From Natrinema sp. SYSU A 869 (GTDB lineage Archaea; Halobacteriota; Halobacteria; Halobacteriales; Natrialbaceae), in assembly GCF_019879105.1 (NCBI RefSeq), contig NZ_CP082249.1:62001-126000 (forward strand): 64,000 nucleotides of DNA, given 5' to 3'. A program made the translations under genes and the position numbers. Positions 15,952-26,600 of this stretch are shown here, one piece after another; the first letter of the stretch is position 1, and every line of letters begins with the position of its first letter. The notes beneath the pieces were generated by a model. That model had not been told where the DNA came from, did no database searches, and was given only the letters and a program-made list of their open reading frames with translations.

Positions 15952-17169
15952 TTATTCCTCAAACGGCGATTTCGTCGCTTCGGGTTCGAACCCCTCGAGG
16001 CTGATGATGTTTTCGCGACCGACTCGAAGTTTGCTGATCGTTCCCTCGTCTTCCATGTCCGAGAGGAGCATGCTGACTTTGGATTTCGACCAGCCGGTCT
16101 CTTCGACGATTTTGACCTGTTTCATCCGGCCGCCGTTATCCTGGATGAGCGTGACGACGCGGTCCTCATCGGTCATGAGGTCTTCGTCGGTGAGGGGTGT
16201 CCCGGTGTCGTCCGAGTCGGTTGCCCCTGTGTCCGGGCTCGAGTCACTGGGCGTGTCGGCTGCCGGCGTCGTCGACTCGGCCGAGCGACTGATCTCGGTG
16301 CCGTCGGTATCGTCGGCACCGGGGCCGTATCGACGGTACCAGACGATGGCCACAAGCCCGGCACCGGCGACAAGGAGGCCGACGAGATACCAGCCGAGGT
16401 CACCGCTCATCGCACTGAGCAGTTTCTGGTCACCGCTCCCGACGGTCCCACCGGTCGAACTGGTGAGTTCTGCATGCGGACGGCCATTGGTGAACTGCTG
16501 TTCGCCGCTCCACTCGACCGATGTCGTATTCTCGAGCGAACTGCTATCGTACTGGCTGTCGGGTTCAGGGGCGACGGAGCGGAACTGGAGATCATCGCCC
16601 GCCTTGAGTTCAATCGACTGGTCGGGTGCCAGATAGAGTTCCCGAAAGACGTCGCCGACGACGACCGTTTCACCATCGATGTCGGCGAAGTTCGTCCATG
16701 TGAACGACATTTCGACGACACCGCGCGGATTGATCCGCCCTTCGTCGACACGGATAGACCGGTTGAAGTTCGTCGCTTCCATCTCCCGACCGGTCTCCTG
16801 TGAGCCGGCCGCTGCCAGCTCACGCGATTGGTTGATAAACGCCTCGTATCGCCCGGTCTCGTTGGCTTCGAACGCCTCGGCAAACGCCCTGAAGTTCTGT
16901 TCGGCCTCGGTCGCGTTCTCCTCGTTCGCGAACAGCCGCTTATGGCGGAACGTCCATGTTGCACTCCCGTTCTCGTATACTGTGATATCGAAGGTCGTGT
17001 CATCCCAGTCCCGTTCCTGGGAAACGAACCGGTTCGAATCCGCAGTATTGGGTTCCGCGGCTGACTGGGCGGCCAGTCCGGTGGTCGTCAGCACGACCGA
17101 CCCACTGACGCCGGCAACGGACACAAGGATCACGAGAACGACGAGTCCGACAGAGACCGGCCGATTCAT
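15952..17169 (-). CDS. Membrane-anchored winged-helix protein (DUF7345-TM-DUF7343 type)
   Basis: About 405 residues from the ATG at 17169. An N-terminal signal or anchor (VGLVVLVILVSVAGVSG) is followed by an about 230-residue beta-rich extracellular domain with conserved Trp/Phe (SATWTFRHKRLF, GVVEMSFTWTNFA). Then come one membrane helix (GWYLVGLLVAGAGLVAIVWY), an acidic Ser/Thr/Asp linker, and a cytoplasmic wHTH (GRMKQVKIVEETGWSKSKVS). This architecture is common in haloarchaea and is thought to pass an envelope signal straight to DNA; the signal is unknown. It is divergent from the MBL hydrolase gene. Confidence 0.85.
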   Translation of the reverse strand: MNRPVSVGLVVLVILVSVAGVSGSVVLTTTGLAAQSAAEPNTADSNRFVSQERDWDDTTFDITVYENGSATWTFRHKRLFANEENATEAEQNFRAFAEAFEANETGRYEAFINQSRELAAAGSQETGREMEATNFNRSIRVDEGRINPRGVVEMSFTWTNFADIDGETVVVGDVFRELYLAPDQSIELKAGDDLQFRSVAPEPDSQYDSSSLENTTSVEWSGEQQFTNGRPHAELTSSTGGTVGSGDQKLLSAMSGDLGWYLVGLLVAGAGLVAIVWYRRYGPGADDTDGTEISRSAESTTPAADTPSDSSPDTGATDSDDTGTPLTDEDLMTDEDRVVTLIQDNGGRMKQVKIVEETGWSKSKVSMLLSDMEDEGTISKLRVGRENIISLEGFEPEATKSPFEE

Positions 17170-17357
17170 TCGTCTATCACTACGTGCCGGAGCTAAAAAT
17201 CCTTGTGAATACACGAATCAAACGACTTGACTTCCAACTCTCTCGATATATTGCGCCTCAGGGCCTCAGGGCTGCATTTCGGTGGAGGTGGATCAACGTC
17301 CGGCAGTCGCCGATCCGTGTCGATACCCACAAACCCGACGACCGTGTACCGGGTCGC

Positions 17358-17936
17358 ATGATCACCAACCTCGCACAGGGCGTGCAAGCGTTTACCAGCA
17401 ACGTCTTTCTGGTGACCGGGGACCGACCCGTGCTCATCGATACGGGCGCGAACTTTGACGCCGTCGACGCCGTCCGCTCCCGAGTCGATGACCTCGAGGC
17501 AGTAATCCTCACCCACACGCACCGTGATCACGTCGGCAACCTCGCCGCGGTCAAAGACGCTTTCGACGTCGACGCATGGGGGTACGACACCGCGATCGAG
17601 GGTGTCGATCACGCCATCGCGGACGAGGAGACGGTCCGGTTGGGCGACGACGAGTACGTCGCGCTCCACACACCCGGACACAAAAACGACCACCTCTGCT
17701 TTCACTCGGAGACGGCGAGCGTGCTATTTGCGGGCGATCTCGTCTTCCAAAACGGGAGTTTCGGCCGCACTGATCTCGAGGAAGGCGATCGCGGGACTCT
17801 GATCGAGAGCATTGACCGCGTGCTCGAGCGAATCGATCCGGACCTCGCGGAAATGCACACCGGCCACGGACCGAGCGTGACGACCGATCCCTACGATCAC
17901 GTCGAACTGTCAGCCCAGATGGCGCGGCAGGCCTGA
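17358..17936 (+). CDS. MBL-fold metallohydrolase
   Basis: About 192 residues from the ATG at 17358; the frame is open upstream to 17184 but begins to match the family at this Met (MITNLAQGVQAFTSNVFLV). Metal-binding motifs are HTHRDHVG, the later HTPGHKNDHLCF His, the AGDLVF Asp and the C-terminal TGHGPSV His, so both zinc sites are complete. It belongs to the glyoxalase-II-like branch that hydrolyses small thioesters or lactones; the substrate is unassigned. Confidence 0.88.
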   Translation: MITNLAQGVQAFTSNVFLVTGDRPVLIDTGANFDAVDAVRSRVDDLEAVILTHTHRDHVGNLAAVKDAFDVDAWGYDTAIEGVDHAIADEETVRLGDDEYVALHTPGHKNDHLCFHSETASVLFAGDLVFQNGSFGRTDLEEGDRGTLIESIDRVLERIDPDLAEMHTGHGPSVTTDPYDHVELSAQMARQA

Positions 17937-17998
17937 GTTCGGCAGCACTCCCGTCGATTCACACTCCTATTCGTCGCTTCCGACAGCATGCTAGCTAC

Positions 17999-18829
17999 TC
18001 AGACTTGTCCGGCGACCTCGAGCAACGCCTCGTAGGCGTCGTCGTACGCGCGTGCGACCTGCGCGGGATCGTTCTGTCGGTCGCTTCCGAGCGCCGGGAG
18101 TGACACGCGATCGATGGGGTCGAGATAGTCGAGGACGTCGGGAACGCGTTTTTCGATGGCCCCGTCTCTGGGACTCGAGCTGGCGATCTCACAGGCCCGA
18201 CAGTAGCGATCGCCCGGATAGAGCCGCGCGCGACCGGGTTCGACGGCAGCCACGGCGGCGATCGAGGAGGGGGAAAGCGACTCGAGCGGCTGCGCGATGT
18301 CGCTGTAGGATTCGACGACGGCGATATCGGTCGCCTCGATCTCGGCGGTCAGTCGATCAAACGCGGGGAGATACCGTTCTTCGGCGAGCTCGTTGAACTC
18401 ATCGACGCTCTCGACGCGGATGGCATCCTCAAGCGGGAGTGCCTCGGCGACCTGTGCCGGCACCTCGGCGGTCGCGTTGCGGACGAACAGCGGGTCGTCG
18501 CCGTCGCGACCGACTCGGTCGAGGAGGAACTCCCTGTCCGCTCGGCCGAGCAGTCCGGTGCCACCATCGGGGACGGGTCGCCACAGCCGATGGACGGGAT
18601 TGAGTCGTTCCGGCGGGCGATCGCGGCCGTCGGCCGCCGAGAGGCGCGCGGCGTCCTTGCCGTAGAGCCGGCCGTCAGTAAGCGCTCGCTGACAGTCGTC
18701 GTGGTCGAACCAGAAGTCGTTGCCGGCGCGGGGTTTGTAGCCCACCGCGCCGGTTCGCTCGAGCAGGCCGGACGAGAACGTGGTCTTGCCGGCATCGACG
18801 CGATCGGCACCGACCACGAGGAGGATCAT
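17999..18829 (-). CDS. P-loop ATPase, dethiobiotin-synthetase-like
   Basis: About 276 residues from the ATG at 18829, where the P-loop strand begins (MILLVVGADRVDAGKTTFSS); the longer open frame to 18910 adds only an Arg-rich shadow of the upstream gene. The GxDxxxAGKTT loop and following GAVGYKPRAGNDFWFDHDDC resemble the BioD/CobQ-type ATPase fold. A later pair of Cys (YCRACEI) could bind metal. The biochemical role is unknown; biotin synthesis is not implied because no other bio gene is near. The start overlaps the DUF5827 gene stop by 4 bases. Confidence 0.75.
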   Translation of the reverse strand: MILLVVGADRVDAGKTTFSSGLLERTGAVGYKPRAGNDFWFDHDDCQRALTDGRLYGKDAARLSAADGRDRPPERLNPVHRLWRPVPDGGTGLLGRADREFLLDRVGRDGDDPLFVRNATAEVPAQVAEALPLEDAIRVESVDEFNELAEERYLPAFDRLTAEIEATDIAVVESYSDIAQPLESLSPSSIAAVAAVEPGRARLYPGDRYCRACEIASSSPRDGAIEKRVPDVLDYLDPIDRVSLPALGSDRQNDPAQVARAYDDAYEALLEVAGQV

Positions 18830-19092
18830 TCTCTCAGGCCGTAGTAGCCGGGCTCGTCCTCGTCGCGGGGTTCGGCGACCACGAGGTCGTCGGCGTTGGT
18901 CATGACCCACGGAATCGCCCAGTCGAGCAGGATATCCTCGGTCTCGGGGTCGAGCTCGGCGTCAGGTTCGACTCCCTGTAGCATGCGGGCGATCTCGTAG
19001 ACGGTGTACATCTGGTCATCCTCGAAGAGCTCCGCCGGCGTATAGAAGTCACACGGCGGGAGTTCGTCGAACTCGGATTTCGGGACGGGCAT
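18826..19092 (-). CDS. DUF5827-family haloarchaeal protein
   Basis: This small acidic protein of 88 residues (FYTPAELFEDDQMYTVYEIA, DAELDPETEDILLDWAIPWV) is conserved in haloarchaea. Its stop overlaps the start of the BioD-like ATPase by 4 bases, indicating translational coupling and probably joint function. No catalytic motif is visible. Confidence 0.8.
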   Translation of the reverse strand: MPVPKSEFDELPPCDFYTPAELFEDDQMYTVYEIARMLQGVEPDAELDPETEDILLDWAIPWVMTNADDLVVAEPRDEDEPGYYGLRE

Positions 19093-19362
19093 ACTCCTCG
19101 TACCGTCGGCCGGTGCCTAAATGATTCGTTCGCGACCGAGTATCGTCGCAGTGCGAATCCCGTTCGTCCTGGCGGTCGTGCCTCTCGAAGACACAGTCGC
19201 AATCATCCGGCAGCCCGTCGTCAACGACGGAAAAGCCATCTCGTGTACTGTACATCGTCGACGGGCTCTCGACGGGCCACAGCTGGCAGTCGACCCGTGT
19301 GACTGGTCCGATTTCCTGCTAGTTTCGTTGCGATGGGACGCTGACGGCGTGTGGCTCGGGCG

Positions 19363-19448
19363 CTATAGTAGCCACTGAAACGATTTACACACTGATCGCA
19401 CAGCTGTCATGCGATCAGGTGTGCATTGACTTTCAGTGGCTGCTATAG
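19363..19448. repeat. 86-bp nested palindrome, MITE-like element
   Basis: The outer arms are CTATAGTAGCCACTGAAA (19363-19380) and TTTCAGTGGCTGCTATAG (19431-19448), inverted with one mismatch. Inner arms ACACACTGATCGCA (19387-19400) and TGCGATCAGGTGT (19410-19422) are inverted with one bulge around CAGCTGTCA. Similar intergenic palindromes recur in haloarchaeal genomes, which fits a small non-autonomous element; I recall this resemblance but could not search. It lies 46 bases before the kinase start and may affect its promoter. Confidence 0.6.
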
Positions 19449-19494
19449 TCGAACGGCCACCGGATTTTATATCGCCGCTACTCGAGTAGGGGTG

Positions 19495-21309
19495 ATGGAA
19501 CTCGGATTCGACCCTATCTTGGCAATCTACGTGTTTTCGGTGTTTTTCTGTGGTCTGCTCGCCGTTCTGCTCTGGAAGCACCGCCAGCAGACCGGTGCAG
19601 TCCCACTACTCGCAAACGTCCTCTCATCGGGAGTGTGGGCCGGGTCGCTGGCCCTGCTGCGGGTCGTCGAGAACCCCACTATCGAGTCAGTGCTGACCGG
19701 AACGCTATTTCTCGGCGTGGGGTTCGGGACGATGACGGTGCTCGTTTTCACGCTCTCCTACACCGGCCGAGAGCGATTCGTCAGGCCCACGGTACTCGCC
19801 GCCCTGTCGGTCGAACCGGTACTGATCACCGTCTTTGCTGCTGTCAATCCGTCCGGACTCTTCTTCCGGTTGACAGCGGAGGGGTTCGACGGCGGTTTCC
19901 TCTTCTGGCTCCATCTCGGCTACTCATACGTCGTTCTCGGAACCGTTACGGCATTTATCGTCGGATTTCTCGTCCGGTCTCGGTCGTTATATCGAGGACA
20001 GAGCGGGGCACTCCTCGGCGGAACGCTCGCTGCCTGGCTCGCGAACGGCATCTACATGGCCGGGATCGTTGACTTCGATATCTCTCCGATCGGATTCGTC
20101 ATCGGCGGAGCGTTGTACGCGGCCGCGATCGTTCGCTATCGGTTGACCGATATCGTCCCGATCGCCCGCGATCGCGTCGTCGAAAACATCTCCGACGGTA
20201 TCTTCGTCGTCGACGAGCGGGATCGGGTGATCGATGCGAATCCTGCCGGACGGTCGCTCCTCGCGGCGGACGATGCGTCGCTCATCGGTTCGAGCATCGA
20301 TTCGCTGTTCGCTGAGCGCCCCGAATTACGCGACGAGGTTCGGGAATTGATCGACAGTTCGACGAAAGAAGAATGCGAACTCGGGGTCGCTGGCAGCGAC
20401 TACGCCATCGAAACAACGCCAATCGAGGACGACCGCGATCACCACGTCGGCTGGCTGTTCATCGTCCGGGACATTACCGAACGAAAACAACGCGAAACGC
20501 AACTCCAGCGACAGAACGAGCGCCTCGAGCGATTCGCCGACGTGGTCTCTCACGACCTTCGGAACCCGCTGAACGTCGCGGACGGCTACCTCGAACTGGC
20601 CCGCGAGGCCGACGATCCTGAGCCGTCTCTCGACGAGATCGAGGAGTCACACGACCGGATGGCGGCGATCATCGAGGACGTTCTCGCACTAGCCCGCGAC
20701 GGACGCAGTGTCACCGATCCGAAACCGGTCTCGCTGGCCGACCTCGCCGAGGGAGCGTGGGAAAACGTCGATACCGGTGACGCCACCCTCACAGTCGCGT
20801 CAGGCACAACGATCCTCGCGGACGCCGATCGGATGACGCGCCTGCTCGAGAATCTGTTCCGCAACTCGATCGAACACGGGATGCCGGATCTCGAGCGAGC
20901 GGACGAGCATCGACACTCGTCCGTCCCGGATTCGGCGGGCGTCCCCGTCGAGTACGAAGCGGGCGACACACCCGTCGCGAATCCCACTTCACCCTCGCTC
21001 GAGGTCGAAGTGGGGTCTCTCGCCATCGGTGAAGGCGACGGTTCAGCGGGGTTCTACGTCACCGACGACGGGTCGGGACTGCCCGATGGGGGCGACCGCG
21101 TCTTCGAGGACGGCTATACGACTACCGCAACGGGCACGGGATTCGGACTGAGCATCGTTGAGGGGATCGCGACCGCTCATAGCTGGACCGTCGACGCCAG
21201 CGAGAGCGAGCGCGGCGGTGCCCGATTCGAGTTCCGCAGCGTCGAGACAGGAGCCGCCGGGACCACTCCGGATCCAGCGGTCGGGACGACTTCCGACACC
21301 GACTCGTGA
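19495..21309 (+). CDS. Sensor histidine kinase with 7TM and PAS domains
   Basis: About 604 residues from the ATG at 19495 (the first Met before the membrane domain). The N-terminal 7-helix domain (residues about 1-215) is of the HisKA_7TM type, followed by a PAS domain (VVENISDGIFVVDERDRVID) and HisKA with phospho-His near residue 353 in VVSHDLRNPLNVADGYLELA. The HATPase has N box LLENLFRNSIEHG and G boxes VTDDGSGLPDG and GTGFGLSIVEG. An unusually long polar insert of about 45 residues lies between the N and G1 boxes. No response regulator gene is adjacent, usual in haloarchaea. Confidence 0.92.
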   Translation: MELGFDPILAIYVFSVFFCGLLAVLLWKHRQQTGAVPLLANVLSSGVWAGSLALLRVVENPTIESVLTGTLFLGVGFGTMTVLVFTLSYTGRERFVRPTVLAALSVEPVLITVFAAVNPSGLFFRLTAEGFDGGFLFWLHLGYSYVVLGTVTAFIVGFLVRSRSLYRGQSGALLGGTLAAWLANGIYMAGIVDFDISPIGFVIGGALYAAAIVRYRLTDIVPIARDRVVENISDGIFVVDERDRVIDANPAGRSLLAADDASLIGSSIDSLFAERPELRDEVRELIDSSTKEECELGVAGSDYAIETTPIEDDRDHHVGWLFIVRDITERKQRETQLQRQNERLERFADVVSHDLRNPLNVADGYLELAREADDPEPSLDEIEESHDRMAAIIEDVLALARDGRSVTDPKPVSLADLAEGAWENVDTGDATLTVASGTTILADADRMTRLLENLFRNSIEHGMPDLERADEHRHSSVPDSAGVPVEYEAGDTPVANPTSPSLEVEVGSLAIGEGDGSAGFYVTDDGSGLPDGGDRVFEDGYTTTATGTGFGLSIVEGIATAHSWTVDASESERGGARFEFRSVETGAAGTTPDPAVGTTSDTDS

Positions 21310-21351
21310 ATACCCACTCGTAGGATTCTTCGCGTCTGATTGCGGCCGCCG

Positions 21352-22491
21352 TCACTCGTCTCGCGTTCCTCCGTCCAGATAGTACCGGATCCGGTCCCGG
21401 CTGGACTCCGCTACCTTCATGAACTCGACGACCCGCTCGCCGTCCTCGCGGCGGTCGGACTGGCGGTCGATCGTCAGCGACTGCTCGTCAAGGTGCTCAA
21501 GCAGCGCGTCGATCGCGTCGGGATCGCCCCTAACGGTGTGGCGTTCGCCGACGGGCTCGCCGTCTTGGACGTCCCGAATGGTCGAGACCATCGGGCAGAG
21601 AATCGACTCGCCGAGGTCTTGAGCCCGCTCTCGGATCCGGTCATCGGTGTCGTCCAACTCAGCGGCCTGAAACGCGTCGCGAACGATTCGGGAGAAGAGG
21701 AAGTCACGGCCGTGTTCGAAGGGCAGCGAGAACGCGTAGGCGAGTTCCTCGTGGTGCTGGGACTCCGTGGTATACTTGACCATCGACTCGCCGTCCGCCG
21801 ATTTCAGGATGATGCCCTCACGTCCCGCCGCATCGAGGTCGTCGATAGCGTCTCGAACCGTCTTGACGGCGGCGGACGGCTCCGAGTGCCCGAAGAACCG
21901 CGGCTGGCTGAACCCGTACTCCGTACAGAGGGTTCGCCGATCGGCCACGGAAACGGGGTCGCCGGACTCACGGTCCCGAACGTCAAACACCCGGAATTCG
22001 TGGGAGTCGACTCCCTCATAGTCGTGGGTCGTGTACGGTGTTTCCGGCCCGATCAGTTCGGTACAGAGGGTCTTCGTCGGGTGATCCGCGAAGAAGTCCT
22101 CGAGCGGAAGCCGGTCGCGCGCCCGCGCCGTCGTATACGGACAGACGTAGCCGCTTCTGGTGAACGCGAGGGGGTCGCTCCCGTCATCGCCAGCGACTGC
22201 GATCCGGACGTTGAACCCGTCTAGCTTCTCCTCAATGGCGACGGTATCGCTCTCCTCGAAGAACGAGGGAATACCAGGATCGAGCATGAGGACTCGCGGA
22301 ACGCTCGGATAGCCGCGAACGACGGTGTCGCTCTCCTCAACGATGACTGTTCCGCGCTCGACGCCGTGACGGGCGGCGGTGAGTACGTAGTGTGTCTGAC
22401 CCGCCGCTGACCGCTGTTCGACGTGCTCGAAGAAATCGTCGGGGTCCCCGGTGGTGGCCTCGAGCCGCTCGAGGTAGTCTTCGCGGTCCAT
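21352..22491 (-). CDS. ATP-dependent RNA ligase, archaeal Rnl3 (Pab1020) family
   Basis: The protein has 379 residues. The nucleotidyl-transfer motif I is [11 protein letters not shown] with catalytic Lys at about residue 89; motif [21 protein letters not shown], motif IV EGIILKS and motif V MVKYTT are all present. A helical C-terminal domain follows, as in the homodimeric Pab1020-type enzyme that circularises single-stranded RNA. The gene is divergent from a gene for its conserved partner protein, 138 bases away, which supports the assignment. The physiological RNA substrate is not known. Confidence 0.93.
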   Translation of the reverse strand: MDREDYLERLEATTGDPDDFFEHVEQRSAAGQTHYVLTAARHGVERGTVIVEESDTVVRGYPSVPRVLMLDPGIPSFFEESDTVAIEEKLDGFNVRIAVAGDDGSDPLAFTRSGYVCPYTTARARDRLPLEDFFADHPTKTLCTELIGPETPYTTHDYEGVDSHEFRVFDVRDRESGDPVSVADRRTLCTEYGFSQPRFFGHSEPSAAVKTVRDAIDDLDAAGREGIILKSADGESMVKYTTESQHHEELAYAFSLPFEHGRDFLFSRIVRDAFQAAELDDTDDRIRERAQDLGESILCPMVSTIRDVQDGEPVGERHTVRGDPDAIDALLEHLDEQSLTIDRQSDRREDGERVVEFMKVAESSRDRIRYYLDGGTRDE

Positions 22492-22629
22492 GCGTCATCC
22501 GACCACGTTCCCGGTGAAAAACACCGGGCCGGTCGCCGATCGACCGTCGATTTGGCCCGTTTCCGACCGGACCGAAAGCCGGCTGCGCTGGGGATGAGGC
22601 CTATGTGGATTCCCGTCCAACCCACGACT

Positions 22630-23316
22630 ATGCCCGGGGAACTGCCGCGCCAACAGTTCGTCCTCGACACGTCGCTGTTCATCACCGAGGAGATCCGTCG
22701 GGACGACGAATCGCTCGAGGAAGCCGTTGTCCGGCTGCTCGACCTCGTCGCAACCGCTCGGCTCGAACTCAACATCTCCTGTTACGTGCCGCCGTCGATC
22801 CACGACGAACTCGCGACGATGTTGCGCGAGCGAGACGTCGACGAGGCGGTGTTTTCGCGGCTCGACACGTGGGTCGTGCGCAAGAGCCCCGACCGGTACG
22901 GCGTCACGATTCCGGCGGACATCGTCTACGACTTCATCGACGAAATGAGCGACCGGGTCGACCGTGGTCTCCGCGTCTCCGAAAAGGCGATCCGCGAGGT
23001 CGAACAGCTCGATCCCGAGGCGCTCGCCAGTAGCTCGAACAACGACGGGAAAGAAGAGTACATGACCGACGCCGACCGGATCCTCTCGGACATGCGCGAC
23101 AAGTACCGCCGCGCACTCCGACGGGGCGTCCTTGACTCTCGCGAGGACTTCGACCTGTTAATCCTCGCTCGAGAACTCGATGCCGGTGTCGTCACCGAGG
23201 ACCGGGGCATCATCTCCTGGGCCGACGAGTTCGGCCTCCGGTACGTCCGCGGCGGGCAGTTCCCGACGCTGCTCGAGGAGTATCTGCGCGCGGCCGGCGT
23301 CGAGGACGGGGTGTGA
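22630..23316 (+). CDS. RNA ligase partner protein (PIN-fold nuclease-like)
   Basis: About 228 residues from the ATG at 22630, where the PIN strand starts ([10 protein letters not shown]); upstream open frame is shadow. PIN-domain acidic residues are seen in VLDTSLF, in [19 protein letters not shown] and in SWADEFG. The family (RNA_lig_partner, related to UPF0278) co-occurs with Rnl3 ligases, so it may cut or hold RNA ends before sealing; the function is inferred from this pairing. It is divergent from the ligase gene across a shared promoter region. Confidence 0.9.
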   Translation: MPGELPRQQFVLDTSLFITEEIRRDDESLEEAVVRLLDLVATARLELNISCYVPPSIHDELATMLRERDVDEAVFSRLDTWVVRKSPDRYGVTIPADIVYDFIDEMSDRVDRGLRVSEKAIREVEQLDPEALASSSNNDGKEEYMTDADRILSDMRDKYRRALRRGVLDSREDFDLLILARELDAGVVTEDRGIISWADEFGLRYVRGGQFPTLLEEYLRAAGVEDGV

Positions 23317-23636
23317 ACCTCGCCACGGAAGTGCGGTGGCGCGCGCTGGATCGCGGTGAACAGTGCGAGGGCGAACGACGGAGCCCTCGCGAAGCGAATG
23401 GGGAACGGAATGACCCACGAGCCGTGCGAACCGCGATGCGAACATGTGCGAGGGTGAGCGAGAGAGCAAGTGACCGAGCGTTAGCGCGGAACCTTCGGTT
23501 CCGCGAACCATGCGAACGGGCGCTACGCGCCCGTGAGCAGAAATCGGCTGGGAGGGCGTGGCTTACACCATGCCGCCAAGCTAGCAGACGCCGCATGCCG
23601 CGTCCACTCATCGAAACCGACGGAGCAGCACTCCAA
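23317..23636. other. Intergenic region with paired GC-rich hairpins
   Basis: No gene is supported. Two perfect hairpins stand close together: CGCGGAACC/GGTTCCGCG (23485-23505, 3-base loop) and ACGGGCGC/GCGCCCGT (23516-23534, 3-base loop). They lie within a GCGAGCG-rich tract of the sort often scattered between haloarchaeal genes. They may serve as bidirectional terminators between the convergent flanking genes. Confidence 0.5.
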
Positions 23637-26600
23637 CTATTCCGAGAGCCCTCGAGCGAGCAACTCGACGGGATGGGACGGCCGATCGTAGCCCGCGAAG
23701 TCGCCCACTTGAGTCCGACAGGAGGTGCCCGGCGCGACGACGATTGAATCGCCGTCGCCGCCCGTTCGCTCGGCCATACTCTCCTCGAGCTTGTCACGCA
23801 GCAGGGAACCCATAGCTGCCGAGAGTTCGTAGTGTTCGGCCTCGTAGCCGAAACTGCCGGCCATCCCACAGCACGTCGAGTCGACGGGATCGACGGCGTA
23901 GCCCGCCCGTCGGAGCACGCCGACCGCGTGGTGGTCCGCGCCGCGGGCCGTCTGGTGGCAGTGGCCGTGGAACGTCAACTGCGTGTTCGCGGTCTCGACC
24001 TGGTCGAACGACAGTTCCTCGTCCAGCCGGTGTTCGTCAAGGTACTCGCAGACCCCGAACGCGTTCGCTGCGAGCGGTTCGGCTCGATCGTCCTCGAGCA
24101 GCGACCGGTACTCGTCGACGACCATCGCCGCGTCGGAGGGCTCAACGAACAGAACCGACCAGCCGCGCTCGAGGAACGGCTCGAGTTCATCGAGCAGCGC
24201 CCGCCCCTGTTCGGCGGCGACGTCGAGCAGCCCCGTCGAATACGCCGCTCGCCCGGTCGGGCCGAGATCGAGGATCGCGACGCGGATCCCCGCAGCCTCA
24301 AGGACCTCGACAGCGGCTTTCCCGAGTTCGGGATTCGAGTAGTTCGTGTCCGTGTCGGGGTAGAGGACGACGCCCGCAGTCGCGGTCTCGGGATCGACCC
24401 GCGATCCGCCGCTTGCTCGCGGCGAAGCTGCTCGCGTTTCCGAGACGCTGTCGGCGTCTCGTCCCTCGAACCAGTCGACCAGCGTCTCCCGCCGGAACGT
24501 CGGCAGCGTCCGCTCGGCCGCGATTCCGACGGTCTTCTCGAGGGCCGTCCGCGCACCTGGGACCTCCGTCGCGCGGTTGGCGATCGGTGCGAACGTACTT
24601 CCAAGCGCCGCGAGTCGGTCGACGTTCGCGAAGAGTCGTTCCCGGAGACTCGTCCCCTCGCGGTCGTGATACTGGTGTTTGACTTCGGCCTTGAGTTTTG
24701 CGAGGTCGACGCCAGTCGGACAGTCGCTCTGGCAGCCCTTACAGCCGATACAGAGGTCGAGCACCTCGTCCTGGAACCGATCGCCGTAGAGCTCCTCGGG
24801 GTCGATCTCGCCGCTGATCGCCGCTCGGAGCAGGTTCGCTCGCCCCCGAGTAGTCGCGATTTCCTCCTCGGTCGCCCGATACGTGGGACACATCACGTCG
24901 CCGTCGGTCTGCCGGCAGGTGCCACAGCCGTTACAGAGTTCCACGAGGTGCGAGAAGCCGCCCTCGTCGTCGAAATCCAGCGTCGTCCGGGGCTCGAGCG
25001 AGGCGTAGTCCGGCCCGTATCGGAGGTGTTCGCGGATGTCGGTCGGGTCGTCCTCGCGGTAGACGACTTTCCCCGGGTTCATCCGCCAGTCCGGATCGAA
25101 TGCCGACTTGAGGTCCTTGAACGCCCGCCAGAGCTCGGGGCCGTATAGTTTCGGATTGAACTCGGTCCTGGCGAGGCCATCCCCGTGTTCGCCGGAAAAG
25201 GAGCCGTTGTGCTCGGAGACGAGGTCAGTGACGTCGTCGGCGATGGCACGCATCTTCTCGACGTCGTCGTCTTCCTTGAGGTTCAGGACCGGCCGAATGT
25301 GGAGCGTGCCGACGCCGGCGTGGGCGAAGTAGGCGGCTGTCGTGTCGTGGTTCTCGAGGATCTCCTGAAAGCCCGCGACGTACTCGGCGAGTTCTTCGGG
25401 GGGAACGGAGGCGTCCTCGACGAAGGGATACGGTTTCGGGTCGCCCTCCATGCTCATCAACAGCGGAATGGCGGCCTTCCGGAGCTTCCAGAGTCGCTCC
25501 TGCTTGGCTGGCGAGAATGCCTTGATCGAGCCGAACGCGTCCCCGCTGCCGACGAGATCAGTCGTTGCGGTCGCGATCGCGTCCGGCAGGTCCTCGACCA
25601 CTTCGGAGTCGAACTCGAGCATCAATGCCGCCTCGGTCCCCGCCGGAATCGGCTCCGCGTACTCGGCGTACTCCGCCGACTCCGCGGCCAGTCGGAACAC
25701 CTCCCGGTCCATGAGTTCGACCGCGCTGGCCTCGAGTTTGAGCGCCTCTGGAACGGCCGCAAGCGCCTCGAGGAGGTCGTCGTAGCAGTAGACGGCCAGT
25801 GCGGTTTCGTCTGGCTGGGTCACGAGCGAGAGCGTGGCTTCGACGACGACCCCGAGGGTTCCTTCGGCCCCCACGAGCAGTTTGGAGAGGTTGATGATTC
25901 GCTCCCCCTCCTCGCGGGCTTCGCCCGCCCGGTTTTCCGAGGCGGCCGTCGCCGCCTCGCCCTCTAGATCGGTTCGAATCACCTTCTGTAGGTTATACCC
26001 GCTGACACTCCGCTTGAGGTCCGGATACCGCTCCTCGATCTCCGTGGCGTTGTCCTCGACGAGAGCGCGTACTGTCCGGTAGATTTCGGCCTCGCGGTCG
26101 TCCTTGGAGACGATTCGGTCCCATTCGGGACTGTCGAGGACGACATCTCGAGTGTGGATCAGCGACCCGTCCGCGAGGACGACCTCGCACTCGTCGACGT
26201 AGGCGTCCGTAATACCGTATCGTACCGAGTGTGCGCCCGTCGAATTATTTCCGATCCCACCGCCGATCGTCGCCCGATTCGAGGAGGCCGGATCGGGCGC
26301 GAATCGGAGGCCATCAGGCTCGAGTGCGGCGTCGAGATCGTCCTGAACCACGCCCGGCTGGACGACAGCTGTCCGCTCGTCCGGATCGATCTCGAGAATC
26401 CCGTCCATATGTCGTGACAGATCGAGCACGACACAGCCGGGGCCGACCGTCTGGCCAGCGAGTGACGAGCCCGCGCCGCGTGGCAGAATCGGCGCGCCGT
26501 GGTCGGCTGCGACACGCATCGCGTCGCGGACATCGTCAGTATCCTGGGGGAAGACGACGCCCGCGGGCTGTGCGCCGTAGATACTGCCGTCGGTCGCGTA

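Noticed and set aside
23832-25148. Long plus-strand open frame (438 codons) inside the FAD/Fe-S dehydrogenase gene
   Set aside because: Antisense frame created by GC-rich codon bias; no domain or start context, whereas the minus-strand gene has complete motifs.
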